Shown: positions 12,112 through 22,308 of the stretch, one piece after another
Layout: each line of letters begins with the position of its first letter
How positions within the stretch are numbered: the first letter of the stretch is position 1
Assembly: GCF_019112545.1 (NCBI RefSeq)
Contig: NW_025064884.1
Location: 372,001 to 436,000, forward strand
Reading direction: 5' to 3'
DNA from: Guyanagaster necrorhizus
Taxonomy: Eukaryota > Basidiomycota > Agaricomycetes > Agaricales > Physalacriaceae
Length of the DNA stretch: 64,000 nt
Program-made: the position numbers and the translations under genes
The notes under the pieces: generated by a model
Database searches by the model: none
Told to the model about the DNA's origin: nothing
Seen by the model: the letters and a program-made list of their open reading frames with translations, nothing else

Positions 12112-13367
12112 ATGGCACCTAAAGTTCTCATCAGTAGTGAGTTTTCCCATTCTTCAGCGAGGAGTCATCAATAATTGACCTGAAATAGAAATTAAATGGG
12201 CCCACGAGGAAGTAAAGGAATTGTTCGATGGTGTTGCTGATGTTGTGGTCAGGCCCTCATGCACTAAATCCTAAAATCCAACTTGTGACCTTTCCAAAGA
12301 CATTAGACAAAAGCATGGATAGGACCGATTTCTTCAAGGAACTCTCCCCAGGCGGGAAATACAGTGAAATTGTTGCCATCTTCAGAACTTATGGAGCGTC
12401 CTTTGGGCCGTTCAACAAAGAGCTCATCGATCATCTCCCTCCTAGTCTCAAATGGGTAGCGTCGAATGGGGCAGGCTATGATACGGTGGACGTTGGAGCC
12501 CTCAAGGCTAGAGGTATCGTCTGAATATTGATTGTGTTATTCTTAGTTGACCTAAAATGGTTTCTAGGTATCTATCTGTCCAACACGCCAGCCGCAGTGG
12601 ACGATGCCACAGCTACGACAGCTCTATACCTGATTATCGCTGCAATGCGGCAATTTTCCAATGCGGAGCGTTCTCTCCGTGATTTGAAATGGAAGCCTGC
12701 TGGAAGCGCTGCCGTGTCGTATGACCTCACAGGGAAGACGTTGGCTATTCTCGGACTTGGTGGTATCGGTCTGCGTATTGCTGAGCTTGCACATGCTTTC
12801 CCGATGCGCATCATATATCATAATCGCCATAAAGCTGAGGGTGCCCCGGAATACTGCGAATATTTCGAGGACGCCGAAGAGATGCTCAAGCAAGCCGACG
12901 TTTTGAACATTAGTGTCCCTCTCAACGCCAGCACTAGAGGCCTCGTAGGAGAGAAATGGATTAGAATGATGAAGAAGGGCTCGATTATTGTCAATACGGC
13001 CCGGGGACAAGTCATTGATGAAGGTACGTCGATATGGAAGACCCCAAAACAAGACAGTCGTGGCTGAAGACGTCACAGATGCTTTAATTCGTGCTCTAGA
13101 GGACGGACATGTACGTGTTTTTATCTACAACCCATACTTATTTCCTTATCAAATGTGCAGCTCGGTTCAGTGGGCCTCGACGTTTTACCCAACGAGCCCA
13201 ACGTCAACCCCCGCCTTCTCGAATTCCCGAATATCACGCTACTACCTCATATGGGCACAGAAACGAGAGACACACAGCGGAAGATGGAAGTGCGTGCTCT
13301 GACGAACATTAGAGATTATCTCGTGCATGGAATGGGAAAAGATCTTGTCCCCGAGATGAGAACGTAG
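12112..13367 (+). CDS. D-isomer-specific 2-hydroxyacid dehydrogenase (glyoxylate/hydroxypyruvate reductase-like)
   Basis: NAD(P)H-dependent reductase of 2-keto acids, closest in feel to fungal glyoxylate reductases (Gor1 type). About six exons: a short first exon (MAPKVLI), then KWAHEEVKELFDGVADVV, and later joins that keep frame, for example ALKARG|IYLSNTPAAVDDATA and GQVIDE|DALIRALEDGH|LGSVGLDVL. Visible features: substrate loop VASNGAGYDTVDV, Rossmann loop LAILGLGGIGLRIAELAHAF, catalytic arginine in VNTARGQVIDE, catalytic glutamate in LPNEPNV and catalytic histidine in LLPHMGTET. All three catalytic residues of the family are therefore present. Length about 340 fits. A degenerate copy lies 0.3 kb upstream in the same direction. 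Confidence 0.92.
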
Positions 13368-13544
13368 AATCTGTAGATAAGAATATATTATTCAGTGAGC
13401 AACTAGCGCTCTTGATGGAATTTCCTTTTTGATCAACAAGGATGCCAAAGAAGGAGGCTCCCAGATTTGCCTCATGGTCACCTTACGGGGTACAAAAGAA
13501 CCCAGGCGAGGGAGGTTTGCTTTTATCCCTTTTCGTCATCAATC

Positions 13545-14526
13545 ATGCAGTCCACGAAACCTACCTCTATCAAGACCGCCGTTTGCGACCTGTCTAGTAC
13601 AACGGAGGCGACGTGTGTTCAATCCATTTCGTGAATTGGAAAGTGCTCAAACTCCCTCCACTCTTAGTGGTAGATCGTTGGATGATTTTGCCGCAGGGTT
13701 GGTCAAAGTCAATAAAGTATCGCCGAGTATAGTACGCTGAATAAAGTCAATGGATGTTGAAAAACTACTGATAATGGATAACTCATATAGGACGATATCA
13801 TGAAGGAAATCGAAGCTCTACGTGCAGCGGTGAAAGCAAATGGTGCAAAGGAACAGGAACAAGTGGGACAGGTGAAGAATAGGTTGCATGAAGAGCTGAA
13901 AACGGAAATTTTGGACGCGCTAAGGTGCGGCCCGATTAAAAGGATTGGCTGACAGTCTCATCGCCCCCCCCAGACCGCACATTACCAGCGAGATCAAGAG
14001 CGTAATCGAGAAGGAGACCAAAACGCAAGTTGACCTCAAGATCAACAATCATATTTCTATTCCTCTGGCCACGCAAGAAGAAGAAACCGAAGAGAAGTTG
14101 TCCGAGGTCCGAGTGTCATTGGCGAATTCGTGAGTTGCATGCCAGCCAGATGATATTGAGTCTGATGCTGGTCGTAACAGGAAAGCGCGTATAGCCAACG
14201 CGGCGATTACGTTAGAACATATGAATGATAAACTTGAAGTTCTGCTAAAGAAAGATGGAAAACGCAGTAAACTTTATCCGGCGGATTTAACATCGCTGTT
14301 CGCCTATAACTGTAAGTGTCGCCTGGCCTGAACCCATGGAAATTACTGATGGCTTACAGTGGATAGGGTTCGCGAATTGCTCCAGGATTATGGGCTGGAG
14401 AGTGACACAAACCTCCGCGCTAATTTGAATCGGTTCATTGACTATATCGGTGAGTGCTCCTCCCACCATGGTTAAGCATTTTATGAAGTGTCTCCAGGCA
14501 TACCGCAGGAGTCGCGTATTGCATAG
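13545..14526 (+). CDS. Lineage-specific hypothetical protein, possibly frameshifted near its start
   Basis: I recognise a protein family seen in Agaricomycetes but not its function. Exons in good order: ~13620-13732 (RSLDDFAAGLVKVNKV), 13791-13924 (DDIMKEIEALRAAV and KNRLHEELKTEILDAL), 13974-14129 (RPHITSEIKSVIEKETKTQV, LSEVRVSLANS), 14181-14311 (KARIANAAITLEHMNDKLEV, SKLYPADLTSLFAYN), 14360-14449 (LDRVRELLQDYGLES) and 14498-14526. It is largely helical with coiled-coil-like charge patterns. The likely start ATG at 13545 (MQSTKPTSIKTAVCDLSSTT) is out of frame with the next block by one base, around 13615-13630, and no intron there solves this. Either the start is elsewhere or the gene carries a frameshift. 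Confidence 0.55.
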
Positions 14527-14832
14527 CCTGGGATGGAAGAACAGTATACGATGCTTGTAATTTTTGTAGTAGAACGATTTGGGTCAGCCCGACTGCCTGG
14601 CATTAATTTTCAAGAACAAAAGATACAGGGTGTTCGGGAATAATGAAAAGGCCAGGCAAACCGGGGGAGGTGGCCGCGTAACCCAAGATGGACGTTGGGC
14701 GGATTGACCCCAAAATGGACACGATATTGAATGTCCCTTCTAAACAGCGATAAATCATCACTTGACTGAGAATCAACTACAAGGCAAGACCCGTAGCATC
14801 TCCACATTATTCTACATACCCTTGATGGTTGT
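14527..14832. other. Short intergenic region
   Basis: Between two lineage-specific plus-strand genes. No feature recognised; the next gene could start slightly earlier than given. Confidence 0.35.
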
Positions 14833-15241
14833 CCGAGAAATGGCGGATTTGTTGGTATCATCCGACAATTTGTTTGCAGCGGGGATAGGGCAATGCCTTC
14901 AGGCGTTCCTGGGCGCATCGAATGCGAAAGCCCAAGCAGCGCCTATCATGGTTACATTTGGGAATCGCACGATGGCATTCGGAAAGAAAAAAATGGCAAG
15001 CATGACGGGTCGCGTAAGTATTCGAACCTGTTGTCTCCTTTTTGACTCCACGATGACCGTGCCACAGAATGCATTCATATACATCAAAAGCAGATTTGGC
15101 CTGCTGAATGCAACTACACCACTATACCTCCATGCTGTTTTTCCAGGGGGTCCGGACGAAGAAGAAAAATACGTTGAAGTAGACTTGGATGCATTTGACG
15201 AGCTTGTGATGTACATATCGAAATTGCGCATCATGACCTAG
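14833..15241 (+). CDS. Small hypothetical protein with a beta-grasp-like end
   Basis: Two exons joined over a 50-bp-class intron: the first ends with FGKKKMASMTGR near 15012, the second starts at about 15068 with NAFIYIKSRFGLLNATTPLY. The second half alternates beta-like strands and one helix (IMVTFGNRTMAF, NAFIYIKSRFGL, LYLHAVFPG, YVEVDLDAFDELVMYISKL), which resembles ubiquitin-like or PB1-like folds. That resemblance is my inference from the pattern, not a recognised domain. The start is uncertain: in-frame ATGs occur at 14833 and 14848, and the frame is open back to 14762. It sits 0.3 kb after another lineage-specific gene on the same strand. Confidence 0.5.
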
Positions 15242-15278
15242 GTGGGCACGACGAGCTGGCTCTCGCGGCTCTTACTGG

Positions 15279-15293
15279 AAAAAAAAAAAAAAA
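15279..15293 (+). repeat. Poly-A run of 15
   Basis: A mononucleotide A tract upstream of the SAP/WW-repeat gene, probably part of a nucleosome-poor promoter. Confidence 0.7.
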
Positions 15294-15429
15294 TTGAAGA
15301 CGGAAGGAAATTCTAGAACGGTGAAGGACGGCTACTCGAGTTGCAATGACGGCTGTATTGATTACGTAACATTTCTACATGTGGTGGCCGCCTTGTTTTG
15401 TTTTGTCCCTATAGTACTCGAAGAATCGT

Positions 15430-16727
15430 ATGGCGGTGCGCCAGCAGTGACTCGTATATTTTGTGTTATTGTCTAATTATCTTCTTTTCAGACCGTAGAA
15501 TCGCCTCTTAACACCGTACACCAAGCTTACCGCAGACTCACCCACTCTGAACTCGTTCTTTTCCTCAAGCTACGAAATTTGCCCACCTCTGGCTCCGACG
15601 GCGAGCTTGCCTCTCGGCTCACCAACCACGATTTTCATCTCTATCATTTCCCAAATGCCTCTGGCACTATATCTTCTTCATCCAACTCGGCGTCCCTGCT
15701 CTTTCCATATCCACCGAAAAGGCATCGTCCGTCTGGCATTCCAGATCTTCCAGTGGAGATTTTGGCCGATATCATGGACCACGTCGGCGACTGGGAGCTT
15801 TCAAGGGCTGTTGGAGTGCCCACGTCTATTCCACGGCCATTGGAGTGGTCTCGAGCGTCGTGCACTGACCACGCCATGATAACTGGCTCTCTTCCTCTCA
15901 TACGGGCCATCGACCCATCTGTCAATCTGCCAACGAAGATTGGTGCGGATCTGGCTGTGCGGTTTGGCTACGTTCATGTCCTTGAATTCTTCCTATCCCA
16001 CCACCACAACATCTTTCTCTCCATCTTCAAAGGCGACCTCATCCCTGTCAAAGCATCACGTCATGGTCGAATCAACATCCTCTCCTGGTGGAAACACGGC
16101 TTTGAACACCACCCTGATCTCGTACCACCTCCGAAGCCTGGTTCCATTGCAGATGCAATTGACGGAGCATCTCGAAATGGACAAATTGCTTCCTTGGATT
16201 GGTGGATGCAATGCGGCCATCGCATGGAGTATACCGAGGCGGCACTGGAGTATGCGAGCGCGAAGAATCAGATTGCGGTGCTTCAGTGGTGGAAAGAGCA
16301 GTACGAGCGTCATGGATTGCCTCTCAAAATCGGCCGTGTAATGGATATGGCAAGTACAGCAGGGCATGTGGACGTCCTGGAGTGGTGGGCTACATCTCAG
16401 TTGGATCCCAAATACGACCGACACGCTCTTCAACATGCCAGTTGTCATGGGAAGGTCGAAGTGCTGCAGTGGTGGCTTGGAAGCGGCCTGCCGTTAATAT
16501 TCGACCAAGACGCGCTCACGGGAGCCACACGTCACAATAGATCCGAAGTTTTAGAGTGGTGGGACAAGTCGGGTCTTCCCATCCAATATCGTATGTGTGA
16601 TATTGAAGAAGCCTTAGAAGACTCTATTGGAGGTGGAGAGAATGTAAGACTTTGGTGGAAGCATAAAGGTGTCGATTTCAACGCCAACGACAAAGAGTGG
16701 ATGAAGCTGCAAAATCTCAATTCTTAA
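15430..16727 (+). CDS. SAP-like domain plus WW-type ankyrin-like repeat protein
   Basis: Two exons. Exon 1 codes only for Met-Ala (15430-15435); a 56-bp intron follows and exon 2 runs from 15492 to the stop. The first 45 residues (LTHSELVLFLKLRNLPTSGS then ELASRLTNHDF) resemble a SAP helix-turn-helix, a DNA-binding fold. A segment FPYPPKRHRPSGIPDLPVEI then leads into an F-box-like start (LPVEILADIMDHVG). The rest is a series of about 30-residue repeats with a conserved double tryptophan (ILSWWKHG, SLDWWMQCG, VLQWWKEQ, VLEWWATSQ, VLQWWLGSGLP, VLEWWDKSGLP, VRLWWKHKG). Such degenerate ankyrin-like arrays are expanded in Agaricomycetes; likely protein-protein binding. Exact function unknown. Confidence 0.8.
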
Positions 16728-17028
16728 AAGTGCCAATTTTCCCCAGATATATCTCATCTGACACGTTATTGCATTTTATTACGTCTATCGCTCTTCTTGC
16801 TCATGTTGTGTATCTGCTCAGGTCTCTTCCATCTATTCCATATCTGTCCGCACAATGTTTTCGACGCACGGTACTGTATAACAGACATTTTTACCATCGG
16901 GCAGCAGCTACCCTCACTACTCTCACACATAGTCAATAGCAATCGATTGATCCACACTTTCATCACTAGCACTGAGGAACTATAATGCCATGTTGGTTGT
17001 ACTGTCCATTAACCCAGCGTATATACTC
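16728..17028. other. Convergent 3' intergenic region
   Basis: About 300 bp between the stops of the WW-repeat gene (plus) and the F-box-like gene (minus). It holds 3' UTRs only as far as I can see. Confidence 0.5.
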
Positions 17029-18168
17029 TTAATGTTTTACTTTCAGCATCTTGTCGACTTCCTTCCAAACACGCTCAGCCTCGTCCAAAACGTAACCGAC
17101 AACCCAATCTTCACGTGCAGATGGCACTATTTTTGGCGTTATCTGGAGCTTTACTTGCCATCCGTAAGTCCAGAATTTTGGACTTCTGGCCCAGTCACGA
17201 AACGCGACAGGATTGAACTCCTGTCCGTGGGGCGCACAGTACACAAGCATCATCGAGTATCCAACCTTGCTTCCATATCGCCTTTGATCTACTAAAAGCG
17301 GAAACGAGAAATGCCGGAGATTGGGCATCATGTGGAATGGGATGTTCTGCACCCAGTTCGCGAATGGGTATTCCTCTGGAGGAACCTTCGACAGATCATG
17401 ATAAGGCACCCACATGGAAAGATGGGTGATTTTCCCCAAGAACGTAGCCCCTTCGCCGGAGGATGTGATCGGCTTCCATCTCAGACTTTGTCCCTCAAAA
17501 GTCACGCGTCGGCATCTCCAGTCCTGGCTTGGATTCGCACCGTCGCTAGTAACGCCATTATACAGCAAATGCATCCCATGAACGGGCAAGCCGATGGACT
17601 TTGCGTGGCAGATGACTTGGTATAGAGAGGAATAGTCGACGTTATTGTTCCGATCAACGAGAGCTTCATACGACTCTGAGCACCAGAAGCGTCGAACCGG
17701 GAGTGGGGCAAATGAAAGACGTTTGAATACTCGACCTTGGTGGTGAAGACGAACTGTGCGCGCGAACAACGCGAGATCATCTTCGGAATTGAGTATGACG
17801 GTGTGTAGTAGATGGGGCATCGTCTGCTGGTACATGAAATAGGATACGCATGCCATCGCTATAGCTGCGCTGTATGATGGTTTCACTATGCTGACGTCCT
17901 TCTCATTGAAGAACACTGGTGATGCAGCGTAGGTGATGATCTCGAGGATAAGCTCCATTGGAAGACTGAGAAGGGGGAAGATTTTGTGTTTTGGGCGAGG
18001 CCGGGTTTGTGGGCGAGACTGGTGCGATGGACGATGCTGATAATAGCGACTCGAGTGGTGCATGGTTGAATCAGTAGGTATTTGGTTCCGTGGATTCAGA
18101 TGTGGGGGGAAATGTGGAGTTGAAAAAACGTTCGACCGGTCTGCTTTATACAAGGCAAAAGGTGGCAT
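17029..18168 (-). CDS. F-box-like protein
   Basis: Single exon of 379 codons, or about 345 if translation starts at the inner ATG (MHHSSRYYQHRP). The hydrophobic segment LLSLPMELILEIITYAASPV is the usual short F-box-like motif of basidiomycete proteins, which links substrates to SCF ubiquitin ligases. After it comes a region typical of such proteins with mixed helices and strands (ACVSYFMYQQTMPHLLHTVI, LRHFSFPLLVD, MMLVYCAPHG). No leucine-rich repeat or WD pattern is clear. The target is unknown. The basic stretch near residue 55 (RPQTRPRPKHK) could aid nuclear import. Confidence 0.75.
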   Translation of the reverse strand: MPPFALYKADRSNVFSTPHFPPHLNPRNQIPTDSTMHHSSRYYQHRPSHQSRPQTRPRPKHKIFPLLSLPMELILEIITYAASPVFFNEKDVSIVKPSYSAAIAMACVSYFMYQQTMPHLLHTVILNSEDDLALFARTVRLHHQGRVFKRLSFAPLPVRRFWCSESYEALVDRNNNVDYSSLYQVICHAKSIGLPVHGMHLLYNGVTSDGANPSQDWRCRRVTFEGQSLRWKPITSSGEGATFLGKITHLSMWVPYHDLSKVPPEEYPFANWVQNIPFHMMPNLRHFSFPLLVDQRRYGSKVGYSMMLVYCAPHGQEFNPVAFRDWARSPKFWTYGWQVKLQITPKIVPSAREDWVVGYVLDEAERVWKEVDKMLKVKH

Positions 18169-18600
18169 GGGAGCTGGCCTTTAAAGTTATTGTTGTCTTA
18201 GGGTGAGATTGTCTTTGTAGCTAAGCAACATTGTCCTACCCTAGCATTATGAGAAAATAGGTCCGGGGACAATTGACCGCACATAATCCACTACTCTTTC
18301 GCGTCAGATTGAACATTGTGCGCCGAAAATAGAACCGAAACGTGGGAGTCGAGGGCTGTATCAGCGCTGGCCTGTTTTGGACCATCGCTTCATAACAAAG
18401 TGCCACATCGTCCTCGGTTCGGACATTTGCTTTCAACGTTCAACATCACTACCTGATAAGAAACTCCTAAAGAAGTCCATAGCTTTAAATATATACAGAA
18501 AGCAATTGCCCTATTTCTTCCCGCTGATGGCAACTAAAGTTTCTACGAACAAAATTGGGGTATAAAGAGGCATAAGAGAATCAAGCATTTAAGAGCTTGA
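18169..18600. other. Intergenic region
   Basis: Upstream of the F-box-like gene (minus) and downstream of the secreted barrel protein (minus). Only short open frames. Confidence 0.45.
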
Positions 18601-19211
18601 CTAGTCGGACGAGAATTCCCAAGACATTGCAAAGACGCCTGCATCAGTGCTACCGTCCAAGGCTGTAAAAAGTCCCGTTGACATGTCTATAAACATCGGT
18701 GAACGAATATAAAATAAAGCTAGAAGGAAGGGGTACCAATGCTGCCAACGCCGCATGACGGGCATGAGTCTCTTACAAGACCTTTCTCAGTTACTCCGGT
18801 ACTGGTGTCTGTAATGGAGACATACTATAACAGGACTTGGTTATTCCATAAATATTAGGTCAGAACGAAACGCACAGTGTTGCAGTATTCGCCGCTGCCG
18901 TAGGTAGTGGAGTCTAAAGCGATAATGTATTCGCTATCTTTGCCAGAATCGTCGTAACCGCAATTGCCAACGCCGACTAAAAGATCTGGTCAAAACGGCG
19001 AGAAAAAAATATAATTCAATCGTAACTCACGGTAGAAGTAGGTAGCCTATTAAGATAAAGTGAAAACCCATTGGAACGTAATTGAATGCCTAGCACTCAC
19101 CTCGCCAGTCGTTGAACGTTTCTGGACCCCTTTCGAAGGAATTGGCGCGGAGAGGACGAGAGATTGAAGGCATGCGAAGAAGGCAACAATAAATGTAACG
19201 GCGGAGAGCAT
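18601..19211 (-). CDS. Small secreted double-psi beta-barrel (barwin/RlpA/expansin-like) protein
   Basis: Too short and split to appear as one open frame. Five exons starting at 19211, with a 16-nt exon at 19046-19031. The product of about 133 residues has a signal peptide (MLSAVTFIVAFFACLQSLVL...SAP), a short propeptide-like stretch ending KR, then the fold: ATYFYLGVGNCGYDDSGKDS, YIIALDSTTYGSGEYCNTYV, ITDTSTGVTEKGLVRDSCPS, CGVGSIDMSTGLF and AGVFAMSWEF. The Y-C and DSCPSCG...DMS pattern is the hallmark of the DPBB domain seen in expansins, barwins and the riboflavin-aldehyde-forming-enzyme-like proteins of mushrooms. Likely cell-wall or extracellular and non-enzymatic; the substrate is unknown. 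Confidence 0.88.
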
Positions 19212-20672
19212 CTTTACTGAGGTGGGTGACGACGGGAAGGAGAGAATGAGACCGGTTAGATCAAGGTGTCAGTAAACCGAGGTGATGGGTAAGGACTGTG
19301 ATGAGTACTGAACTAGCTAGAGTCGAAGTGCCGTAGGTGCAGAGTAGTAGATGCAAACGAATAAGTCAAAGGGTAGGCGTAATTTCAAAGAGCAGCAGTT
19401 ATTTATTGGACCGGGATAAAGTCCCCTTGTACTAGCCGGCCGCAGTGTCCAGCTAATATTTCTTTGTACCCTTAAATTTTATCGTTTGAGGCACTGGAGA
19501 GGGTTGCGCAGCTCTAGGGCCCTCCAGGCCAGGAGACAGCAGGGAAAAGACCATATATGGCGATCGGCGATGGCGCGAATGTCCAATCCAGGACTAATTG
19601 TCCTTGTTATGCAAAAACCCCCATCGGTGAATTTGCCACCCGATCGGTCCTTGTCTGATCGAACCATCGTCACCAGCACTGCTTTGTCGCAACCATGTGC
19701 CCTGGACCAGCCCTTCACCTAAGTTGTAGCGTGCGCACATGCATGTACTGCGGGACCGTACAGCGGCAGGTACATTCAATGCTTCCATATTGATTATTGG
19801 TGTGAGGTGCATGAAGATTCCGTCGCTCATATTGTTTATTATCAGATATTTGTGCGACATCTTTCCAGCTGGCGAACCTCAGAGCCTCTGCATGCACAGC
19901 CGGAAGATTCAGGACTAATACGTACATCCTTACAATTATCAACCGTTACCCTGCAAGTTCGTCCCAAGCGGCGGATGTAGTACGGGCGAATACTGAAACT
20001 TATACACCGACATATGGCCATCCACCAATGACGAGCTCGGGTGTGGGAGGGTCTGTTTCAATGTCTCAGGGAAACGGTATTTCCCGAAAATTTGAAGGTG
20101 TAGTCCCGGATGGCCGACATTTCTCCAGCAGTAATGCAGCATTTCCTAAATCTGATATCGTCGTGTTTGTTGTCGTCGCTATCTTGAAGTGGCTCTTCTT
20201 GTGTGCATCCCCGCACCTGTCAGGACATGTACACCGCAAATCCGACTCATTGGAATTGGTAAGAGTGTAATTCGTGAAATTGGGGATGACCCAATCAGTT
20301 ATTCAATTATCCGCCTTGAAGCCTCGATGGAGTCAGACTTGGATCAATGCCGTAGGGTACACAAAAGTCCGTCTGGCGCGTACTGTCGAGTGGAGAGCGC
20401 CAGCCAACCACTGGCAAAAGGCTTCGCCAATTTCTCACGGTCCTTGATTCACTTTAAATCACTTTCAGAGGGACATCATCCTGTCACTCAGAGTCTACAA
20501 GAGAAGATCCGACCGCGACAAAACACTCATATGCGTTCTTAATAAATGATGAAATCCTTCCCTGCCCATGGAATTCCCACATACAGAAAACGGAACGGGA
20601 GCACACTGTCAACAATGAACCCGGGGCCTCGGCTGATAGAATATCCTTAACTTTGTATCATCCCTCGATATC
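19212..20672. other. Long divergent intergenic region
   Basis: 1.46 kb between the secreted barrel protein (minus) and the FAD oxidoreductase (plus). Open frames of 65-117 codons on both strands have no recognisable motif or splice continuity. A promoter region; otherwise I see nothing. Confidence 0.45.
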
Positions 20673-22212
20673 ATGGCCCAGGTGAACGACAGTGTCTTAA
20701 TAATTGGCGCGGGGGTCTTTGGTATCTCCACAGCATATCACCTTTTAATCAGAGGATTCACCGACGTAACAGTCATCGAGAGAGGAGAGTCGTTGCCCCC
20801 AGCCGATGGAACGAGTAATGACTTCAATAGGAGTACATAAGTCTTCCTGATTCGTGATCCTCTATTAAATTATTGGCAGTTGTACGCACGTCCTACAACG
20901 ACCCTTTTTATGCCAATCTCGCTCACGATGCTATTCAATCGTGGAAGAACCAAGAATTGTTTGGAGACAGTTATCAAGAGTAATCTATCACACTCTGCCA
21001 AAAAAAAATTCACTCACGACTTTGACTTAGATCAGGTGTTCTTGTTCTTGGTTCCGCGACTTCCTACGTACATCAATCGTATGAAGGCGATGTAGCGCTG
21101 GGTTTGCGCTTGAAAACACTAGAGAATGCTGACGCTATTCGGGGTATCTTTCCAGACGGCGTCAAGGTAGGGTCCTTTGATAAGGTCACTGGATACCTCA
21201 ACTTAGACGGCGGATGGGCTCATGCAGCGAAAGGCGTTTCTGCTTTGACTGCAAAGGTTATCCAACTGGGAGGAAAGGTGCTTCCTGGAAAGACTGTCAG
21301 TGAGCTCTTAAAGGAGAACGACAGGACTGTGGGCGTGCAGTGCAAGGATGGATCTTCCTTCAGAGCCAAGTATATTGTCATCGCTACTGGTGCTTGGACA
21401 CCCTCCGCTTTTCCAGAGCTCAATCTTCAGGACAAATTTGTGGCTACAGGGTGCGTATGCCCCAAACGACCGTCAGTTGGCTTTCCGACCTAATGGCATG
21501 GTATCTTAGACAATCTGTTACGATGGTTCAACTTACCCCTGAAGAGGCAAAGACTTATAGAGATATCCCTGTTGTGCTAGACTTCGATTCGGGGTTTTAC
21601 TGCTTTCCGGTAAGCGTCGCTTCCTCAGTTCAGTTCAGGAAAGATGACTTTTCAATAGCCCAGTGCAGATAATATAGTCAAAATGGCTATCCACTCTCGC
21701 GGGTACACACATACCAAAGATGCGATATCAACGCCTCGTACAGTGGTCTCTGATGGGGAAGATGGACTTCGTATTCCAAAGGCCGATCTCAATGAACTCA
21801 GAGTTCGATTCAGAGAAGTTTTCCCCGAGCTTGCCGACAAATCACTGCTTCGCACCCGACTGTGCTGGTATACAGACACTCAGGACGGGGATTGGGTAAT
21901 CGGCTCTCATCCAACGGATAGCGCTTTGATTTTTGCGACTGCAGGCAACGGACACGCTTATAAGGCTAGTTCGACGCTTATTCACCAGACACACGGTGAC
22001 TAACGGGCGCTTTGGTACCTTCGTAGTTCCTTCCTGTGATTGGTCGACTCGTTGCAGATGCGCTTGAAGGAAAAACGGAACCTACGGCGGGGAAGAAATT
22101 TGCATTCGATCGCGAGGCGGATCACAGTGATCATTCAAGAGCGGGCACCGAACGACAAGAGCTGGATCTGGATCAGTTATGCACGTCGGAAGATCTGGCT
22201 CGTAGAGTTTGA
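20673..22212 (+). CDS. FAD-dependent amine oxidoreductase (DAO family; sarcosine/pipecolate/fructosyl-amine oxidase-like)
   Basis: Six exons: 20673-20832, 20880-20979, 21031-21450, 21510-21609, 21659-21964, 22027-22212. The N-terminal dinucleotide loop is SVLIIGAGVFGISTAYHLL followed by VTVIERG. Then come TSNDFNRIVRTSYNDPFYA and SYQESGVLVLGSATSYV, a middle GGWAHAAKGVSALTAKVIQ, the second FAD segment YIVIATGAWTP and the C-terminal RTRLCWYTDTQDGDWVIG with GNGHAYKFLPVIGRLVAD. These are typical of fungal enzymes that oxidise secondary amines such as sarcosine, L-pipecolate or fructosyl amino acids using covalent or tight FAD and releasing hydrogen peroxide. The substrate cannot be chosen from sequence alone. 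The last intron seems to begin with GC rather than GT. The 3' end converges on the next gene with only 96 bp between stops. Confidence 0.9.
21965..22026 (+). other. Probable GC-AG intron
   Basis: Between codons for Tyr-Lys and Phe-Leu-Pro in the FAD oxidoreductase. The donor reads AAG|GCTAGT and the acceptor TCGTAG|TTC. The conserved run GNGHAYK-FLP needs phase 0 here, and no GT donor in that phase is available nearby. Confidence 0.7.
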
Positions 22213-22308
22213 GCGCCAGCATACAGATTAGAAGTAAATCGTGGTCTATAGTATAAAATACATGGAACTGCAATGTTCCTTTTGATACCTTTTTCGAGCA
22301 ATGAGCAA

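Noticed and set aside
19479..19722. Overlapping open frames of about 80 codons on both strands.
   Set aside because: Mirror frames in GC-rich sequence without any family signal.
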